Positions 23,891-28,666 of a stretch of 28,666 nucleotides of DNA are shown piece after piece. Position 1 is the stretch's first letter; every line of letters begins with the position of its first letter. The stretch is from UBA12014 sp029248335 (GTDB lineage: Bacteria > Planctomycetota > Phycisphaerae > Phycisphaerales > SM1A02): positions 1 to 28,666 of the forward strand of contig JAQWJM010000172.1 of the NCBI GenBank assembly GCA_029248335.1, read 5' to 3'. The notes under the pieces are model-generated. The model was given only the letters and a program-made list of their open reading frames with translations. It did not search any database and was not told the origin of the DNA. The position numbers and the translations under genes were made by a program.

Positions 23891-26353
23891 ATGATCATCG
23901 CCGCCCTCTCGCTCGCCGCCTCGATGCCCGCCTCCGGTCCGACGCCCGTCGGGAACCAACCCCCGCCGGTGATCGAGATCGGGACCGACCTCCAGCCGAT
24001 GCTCGACGAGCACCTCGTCGACTCGATGATCGACGTCCGACTCGAACCGGGTCGGCCGCGCGATGAGGGCGCCGTGTTTCGATTCGATCGGCCCTGGGAG
24101 GGACCGTTCTCCGGATACGCGACGGTCATCCACGACCGGGATCGCTTTCTCCTGTACTACCGCGGGCTTCCGGAGGCGGGCGGTGATGGAACCGTGCGGG
24201 AGACGACCTGTCTCGCGGTGTCCGCCGACGGACGCCGCTGGTCGAGGCCGGTGCTCGGCCTGCACGAGATCGACGGGACCGATGCGAACAACGTGATCCT
24301 CGCGGATGCGGCCCCGGTGACGCACAATTTCAGTCCGTTCCTCGACACCCGACCGGGGGTGGATCCCGACCGACGATTCAAGGCCCTCGGCGGCAATGAA
24401 CGATCGGGGCTCATCGCCTACGCATCGCCCGACGGGATCCACTGGTCGCGGATCCGCGAAGCGCCGGTGCTCGTCGACGGGATGTTCGACTCCCAGAACG
24501 TCGCCTTCTGGTCGGCGGCGGAGGCGTGCTACTGCTGCTACTTCCGCACGTGGTCGGAAGGCGGCTATCGCGGATTCCGCACCGTCAGCCGCTCGACCTC
24601 TCCCGATTTCCTCGATTGGTCCGAATCCGTGCCGATGCGTTTCGGCGACGGGCCGATGGAGCATCTCTACACCAATCAGACACATCCGTACTTTCGATCC
24701 CCCGGCATCTACGTCGGCATCGCGGCGCGCTTCATGCCCGACCGACAGGTGGTGGACGACGCGGCGGCGGCGTCACTCGGTGTGGATCCGAAGTACTACC
24801 GCGACTGTTCCGACGCCGTGCTGCTCACCTCCCGCGGAGGTGATCGCTACGACCGTTCGTTCCGCGAAGCCGTCATACGCCCGGGAATCGGACTGGAGAA
24901 CTGGGTTTCGCGTTCGAACTATCCGGCGCTGAACGTGGTGCCGTCCGGTCCGGAGGAGATGTCCGTCTACGTCAACCAGAACTACGCCCAGCCGACCGCG
25001 GAGCTTCGACGCTACTCGATGCGGGTCGACGGACTGGCGTCGATGCGGGCCGACGCCGCGGGTGGCGTGTGGACCACCCGTCCCCTGGTGTTTTCCGGAG
25101 ACCGGCTGGAGTTGAACTTCGCCACGTCCGCCGCGGGCGGAATCCGAGTGACGCTGCTCGACGTCGACGGAAGGCCGATCCCCGGATACGGCGATGACGA
25201 CGCGATCGAGCAGATCGGCAACGAGATCGACCGGACCGTCACGTGGAGCAAGGGGCCGGAGGTGGGGGACCTGGCCGGGCGCCCGGTGCGGATCCGTTTC
25301 GAGATGCAGGATGCGGATCTCTTCGCGTTCCGTTTCCCAATCGCCGCGTCGTCGATGAACGCCGTCGTTCCGGACGAGCCGGATTCCGTCGAACTCCGGT
25401 CGGTGGAGCGGATCTGGTCGAAGGGCTCCCACAACGCCTTCACCGATCTGCTCGCGGTCGACGGACGTCTCTTCTGCGCGTTTCGTGAAGGCGATTCCCA
25501 CGTGGGTGGCTCGAACGGTCGGATCCGCGTGATCATGCTCGAAGCCGGTGACTCGCCGGCCTGGCGATCGGTCGTCCTCCTCGAGGAGCCGGGCGTGGAT
25601 CTCCGCGATCCGAAGCTCTCCATCGCGCCCGACGGCCGCATCATGATCGGATTCGGTGGTTCGATCTACGAGGGGACCACGCTTCGAAGCTGTCGCTCCC
25701 GGGTCGCGTTCCTCGACCGGCGGGGTGGTCGATCGGGGCCGGTTCGGGAGGTGGTCGTCGACGATCGGATCCGAACCGACCACGACTGGCTCTGGCGGAC
25801 CACCTGGCACGAAGGCGTGGGATACGGGGTGGTGTATCAGGCGTCGCCGGACGCGTCCGGGATCCACCTCGTCAGCACGGTCGACGGCGTCAACTGGGAC
25901 CGGCGGGCATCGCTTCCGGTTCCCGGAACGCCGAACGAGGTCACCCTTCGGTTCGCGCCGGACGGTTCGATGCGGGCGTTGATCCGGCGGGAGGGTGGTG
26001 ACGGCCGGGCCTGGTTCGGCGCTGCGAAGCCGCCGTTCGATCGTTGGTCGTTCACGCCGCTGCCGGAGTCGCTCGGAGGGCCGGACTTCATCCGGCTCGC
26101 CGACGATCGCTGGTTGGTGGGTGGCCGGCGGCGTGGTGACGACGGCCCGCGCACCGTGCTCGGAATCTGGGATGAACGCGCGGACGGCGGCTGGACCGAC
26201 GTCGCGGTGCTTCCGTCCGGAGGCGACACCAGCTATCCGGGTTTCGTCCGGATCGATGACGAGATCCTCGTCTCGTACTACTCGTCGCACGAGGGGAGGA
26301 CGGCGATCCACCTCGCCCGACTGGGGCTCGAACCCGCCTCGTCGGTCCCGTGA
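23891..26353 (+). CDS. Secreted two-part beta-propeller / sialidase-like protein
   Basis: 820 residues from ATG 23891; in-frame codons back to 23798 do not look coding. A short signal peptide is likely (M-I-I-A-A-L-S-L-A-A-S-M-P-A-S). The N-terminal half (about 30-350) resembles five-bladed propeller, glycoside hydrolase family 32/43-like folds: L-Y-Y-R-G, S-x-D-G-x-x-W-S-R repeats, D-T-R-P-G-V-D-P-D-R-R-F-K. A beta-sandwich-like stretch (about 380-490) follows. The C-terminal part (about 500-820) resembles exo-sialidase-like proteins of planctomycetes: S-H-N-A-F-T-D-L (about 512), L-F-C-A-F-R-E-G, and R-D-P-K-L-S-I-A-P-D-G (about 571). It is probably a periplasmic or surface glycan-acting or glycan-binding protein. 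Catalytic residues cannot be assigned with confidence. Confidence 0.65.
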   Translation: MIIAALSLAASMPASGPTPVGNQPPPVIEIGTDLQPMLDEHLVDSMIDVRLEPGRPRDEGAVFRFDRPWEGPFSGYATVIHDRDRFLLYYRGLPEAGGDGTVRETTCLAVSADGRRWSRPVLGLHEIDGTDANNVILADAAPVTHNFSPFLDTRPGVDPDRRFKALGGNERSGLIAYASPDGIHWSRIREAPVLVDGMFDSQNVAFWSAAEACYCCYFRTWSEGGYRGFRTVSRSTSPDFLDWSESVPMRFGDGPMEHLYTNQTHPYFRSPGIYVGIAARFMPDRQVVDDAAAASLGVDPKYYRDCSDAVLLTSRGGDRYDRSFREAVIRPGIGLENWVSRSNYPALNVVPSGPEEMSVYVNQNYAQPTAELRRYSMRVDGLASMRADAAGGVWTTRPLVFSGDRLELNFATSAAGGIRVTLLDVDGRPIPGYGDDDAIEQIGNEIDRTVTWSKGPEVGDLAGRPVRIRFEMQDADLFAFRFPIAASSMNAVVPDEPDSVELRSVERIWSKGSHNAFTDLLAVDGRLFCAFREGDSHVGGSNGRIRVIMLEAGDSPAWRSVVLLEEPGVDLRDPKLSIAPDGRIMIGFGGSIYEGTTLRSCRSRVAFLDRRGGRSGPVREVVVDDRIRTDHDWLWRTTWHEGVGYGVVYQASPDASGIHLVSTVDGVNWDRRASLPVPGTPNEVTLRFAPDGSMRALIRREGGDGRAWFGAAKPPFDRWSFTPLPESLGGPDFIRLADDRWLVGGRRRGDDGPRTVLGIWDERADGGWTDVAVLPSGGDTSYPGFVRIDDEILVSYYSSHEGRTAIHLARLGLEPASSVP

Positions 26354-26354
26354 T

Positions 26355-27782
26355 TCAGGCGGGGCGTTCGCTTGCGGGTGAGACCGGATCGATCCACGGA
26401 TGGAGTCCGTCGACCAGTCGATCCGCGGAGGCGGGTCCCATGGTGCCGGTTTCGTAGGTTTCGACGGGCCGGGGATGCTCGACGACCGGGGCGAGCGCCG
26501 TCCAGGTCCCCTCGATGATCGGCTGCGTCGCGAAACGAGTCGGATTGCCGTCGAGGGCGTCGCCCAGCAGCTGTTCGTAGGGAAGCTTCTCGGTGTCGAG
26601 GGCGGTCTTGAAGTCGACGTCCATGACCACGTCGGTGGATTCCATCGTCGCGGACTGCGTCGGATCGAGGGCCTGGACCCGGGTCTGCACGCCGTCGTTG
26701 TGGCCGAGCCGGATCCGGATCAGGTTCGGCTCCGGGGCTTCACCACCATGTCGGTCCTTGCCGAAGAGATCGAGGGGGGGCTGCTTCAGGACGATCACCG
26801 CTTCGGTGCCGGTCCGGGCCAGCGCCTTGCCGGCGCGGATCACGATCGGCACTCCGGACCACCGCCACGAATCGATGTGCACCCGCAGGGCGACGAAGGT
26901 CTCGGTGTCGGAGCCCTTGGCGACACCATCGACGTCGAGATAGCCGGCGTACTGGCCGCGAACGACCTCGTCGGGATCGACCGGGCGCATGGCGTCGAAG
27001 ACGTCGAGCTGGGCCGCATGGATGTGGGCCGGATCCACCGAGCTCGGCGGTTCCATCGCGAGCAGTCCGACGACCTGCATGATGTGGTTCTGGATGACGT
27101 CCTTGAGGGCACCGACCCGGTCGTAGAACGAACCGCGATCGGCGACGTCGAACGACTCGGCCATGGTGATCTGGACGCACTCGATGTGATCCCGGTTCCA
27201 GATCGGTTCGAAGAGTCGGTTCGCGAATCGCCAGACCATGATGTTCTGCACCGCGTTCTTGCCGAGGTAGTGGTCGATGCGGTAGAGCTGGTCGTCCGTC
27301 AGCATCGCCGCGAGGGCCTCGTAGAGCGCGACGGCGGAATCGTGATCGTGTCCGAAGGGCTTCTCGACCACCACCCGGACGCCCGGATCGTCGAGGAGTC
27401 CGGCGTCGTGAAGGCCCCGCACCGTCTTCTCGAAGAGGCTCGGGGGGATCTCGAGGTAGTAGAGCGGTCGTTTCGCATCGCCGATCGCCTTCTTCACCGC
27501 CGCATACGTCTCGGACTTCGTGTAGTCGCCCTGGACGAAGGTCATCCGGGCCGCCATCGTCGACCAGACCGCATCGTCGACGGTCTGTCCGGCCGCTTCG
27601 ATGTCGGCGCGGGCGTTGGTCCGGAACGTCTCGTCGGTCCAGTCGCTGAACGCCACGCCGACGATCGGCATGTCGAGGAGCCCCCGGGTGGCGAGGCGGT
27701 AGAGCGAGACGAAGGTCATCTTCCGGGCGAGGTCGCCGGAAGCGCCGAAGAGGACGAGCGCGTCGGAGCGTGAATCGGACAT
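26355..27782 (-). CDS. zwf: Glucose-6-phosphate dehydrogenase
   Basis: 475 residues, usual length. It oxidises glucose-6-phosphate to 6-phosphogluconolactone with NAD(P)+, entry to the oxidative pentose phosphate pathway. The nucleotide-binding loop is G-A-S-G-D-L-A-R-K (13-21), V-V-E-K-P-F-G (138-144) follows, and the substrate and catalytic motif R-I-D-H-Y-L-G-K is at 168-175. After this motif it reads N-A-V-Q-N instead of the usual E-x-V-Q-N, a variant seen in part of the family. R-F-A-N-R-L-F-E-P-I-W-N is intact. The gene converges on the sialidase-like gene with a single base between their stop codons. No clear ribosome-binding site is seen apart from GGGAAG seven bases upstream. Confidence 0.95.
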   Translation of the reverse strand: MSDSRSDALVLFGASGDLARKMTFVSLYRLATRGLLDMPIVGVAFSDWTDETFRTNARADIEAAGQTVDDAVWSTMAARMTFVQGDYTKSETYAAVKKAIGDAKRPLYYLEIPPSLFEKTVRGLHDAGLLDDPGVRVVVEKPFGHDHDSAVALYEALAAMLTDDQLYRIDHYLGKNAVQNIMVWRFANRLFEPIWNRDHIECVQITMAESFDVADRGSFYDRVGALKDVIQNHIMQVVGLLAMEPPSSVDPAHIHAAQLDVFDAMRPVDPDEVVRGQYAGYLDVDGVAKGSDTETFVALRVHIDSWRWSGVPIVIRAGKALARTGTEAVIVLKQPPLDLFGKDRHGGEAPEPNLIRIRLGHNDGVQTRVQALDPTQSATMESTDVVMDVDFKTALDTEKLPYEQLLGDALDGNPTRFATQPIIEGTWTALAPVVEHPRPVETYETGTMGPASADRLVDGLHPWIDPVSPASERPA

Positions 27783-27907
27783 GGGATCTTCCCAGAGGGT
27801 CTTTCGGGCGGGTTGGTCTGGCGTGAACGAGGGACGGTACCCTGAACGGAGATCGAGGGCCGGAAGGCGAAGGCCTCCGGTGGTCCGATCATCTGGAGAA
27901 TCGAACG

Positions 27908-28666
27908 ATGCGGAAGTCTCGATCCACGCCCTTCGTTCGCCGACGATGCCTGGCGACGCTCGCGTTGCTGCTGGCCGGCTCGGCGAGCGGCGAATCGGTG
28001 ATCGCGGGAATCGACGACCGATTCGAGCGATGGGACCGGAACGGTGACGGCCGGCTGGTGCCCGAAGAGGTTCCGGAGCATCTTCGAGGGAACTTCGATC
28101 GGGTCGATCGCAACGGCGATGGATTCATCGACCTCGAGGAACATGTCGCGGTGGTCGGCCGACCGGACCGGAATCCAGGGGACGAGGTTCGTCTGGTCTC
28201 GGATGTCGCATACGCCGGTGACGGCCATCCACGTCATCGTCTTTCGCTGCTTCTCCCGAAGAAGCCGACGGTGCCGGAACCGCTGCCGATGATCGTCTAC
28301 ATCCATGGCGGAGGCTACAGGTCGGGCCATCATCGGGATGGAGTGAGGGTTCTGACGGATCTGGTGGCGACGGGGCGATACGCAGGGGCGAGCATCGGAT
28401 ATCGCCTCACCAACGAGGTCGTCTGGCCGGCGCCGTATGAGGATTGTCGGCAGGCCCTGAGTTGGATACGAGCTCATGCCGGAGATCTTGGAATCGACGC
28501 TCGTCGGATCGTCGCCTACGGACATTCCGCCGGGGGCCACATGGCCTTGATGCTCGCGGTCGACGAGGTCGGACCGAATCGACTGGCCGGCGCGATCGAC
28601 TTCTTCGGGCCCACGGATCTGCTGGCCATTCAATCCCAGATGCCGCCAGACGGCGTGATCGAACAT
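27908..28666 (+). CDS. Secreted EF-hand / alpha-beta hydrolase, truncated by window edge
   Basis: An open frame of 253 codons from ATG 27908 runs off the right edge without a stop. GGAG (27895-27898) lies nine bases before the ATG. Residues 1-28 are a signal peptide (R-R-R-C-L-A-T-L-A-L-L-L-A-G-S-A-S-G). Two EF-hand calcium loops follow: D-R-N-G-D-G-R-L-V-P-E-E (43-54) and D-R-N-G-D-G-F-I-D-L-E-E (67-78). The rest is an esterase/lipase-type alpha/beta hydrolase: oxyanion motif H-G-G-G-Y (133-137) and nucleophile elbow G-H-S-A-G-G-H (205-211, Ser207), with D-F-F-G-P-T-D (231-237). The catalytic Asp/His lie beyond the window. Planctomycete proteins of this make-up are often annotated as BD-FAE-like carbohydrate esterases, but the substrate is not known. 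Confidence 0.85.
   Translation, partial: MRKSRSTPFVRRRCLATLALLLAGSASGESVIAGIDDRFERWDRNGDGRLVPEEVPEHLRGNFDRVDRNGDGFIDLEEHVAVVGRPDRNPGDEVRLVSDVAYAGDGHPRHRLSLLLPKKPTVPEPLPMIVYIHGGGYRSGHHRDGVRVLTDLVATGRYAGASIGYRLTNEVVWPAPYEDCRQALSWIRAHAGDLGIDARRIVAYGHSAGGHMALMLAVDEVGPNRLAGAIDFFGPTDLLAIQSQMPPDGVIEH

Noticed and set aside
26400..27773. 457-codon open frame on the plus strand
   Set aside because: Antisense to zwf; Gly/Val/Asp/His-rich with no family resemblance.

Overview
The window looks like chromosomal DNA of a marine planctomycete of the Phycisphaerae/Phycisphaerales type. This is an inference from three things: very high G+C with strong G/C preference at third codon positions; several secreted proteins ending in a V-P-A-P-G / hydrophobic / Arg-rich tail (PEP-CTERM-like sorting signals); and one protein ending in paired 'DLDGDG...DGGDL' dockerin-like calcium loops. 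No rRNA, tRNA, CRISPR array, insertion sequence or phage gene was seen. The content is mostly ordinary metabolic chromosome.

Layout. 1-7.7 kb is an envelope/surface region. It holds an OprB-type porin, a small unknown protein behind a Fur-like operator, two secreted proteins with different C-terminal anchors (VPAPG tail, then a choice-of-anchor-E-like protein with dockerin-like repeats), a GT-A-like putative glycosyltransferase convergent with a GT25-like glycosyltransferase, and a third secreted VPAPG-tail protein with a strong intrinsic terminator. 7.7-11.3 kb (minus strand) holds a zinc-ribbon membrane protein, a stand-alone RlmK-type rRNA methyltransferase and adenine deaminase. 11.5-12.9 kb holds a ChaA-type cation/proton antiporter and a 74-residue basic protein.

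The centre, 12.97-20.92 kb, is a complete reductive pyrimidine degradation cluster. Five genes on the plus strand encode CoA-acylating (methyl)malonate-semialdehyde dehydrogenase, beta-ureidopropionase, an NCS1 nucleobase permease, an AGXT2-type aminotransferase and dihydropyrimidinase. They face a convergent gene for the flavin/pyrimidine domain of dihydropyrimidine dehydrogenase. The inferred flow is: import of uracil/thymine (NCS1), reduction (PreA-like), ring opening (HydA), decarbamoylation (beta-ureidopropionase), transamination of beta-alanine or beta-aminoisobutyrate, then oxidation to acetyl-CoA or propionyl-CoA (MmsA). The PreA-like protein lacks the usual C-terminal [4Fe-4S] domain, and no PreT partner lies in the window, so its electron donor is unknown. 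Adenine deaminase nearby adds a purine-base step.

The right end carries phosphoenolpyruvate carboxylase, a large secreted two-part beta-propeller/sialidase-like protein, glucose-6-phosphate dehydrogenase (convergent, one base apart), and a secreted EF-hand plus alpha/beta-hydrolase protein that runs off the right edge.
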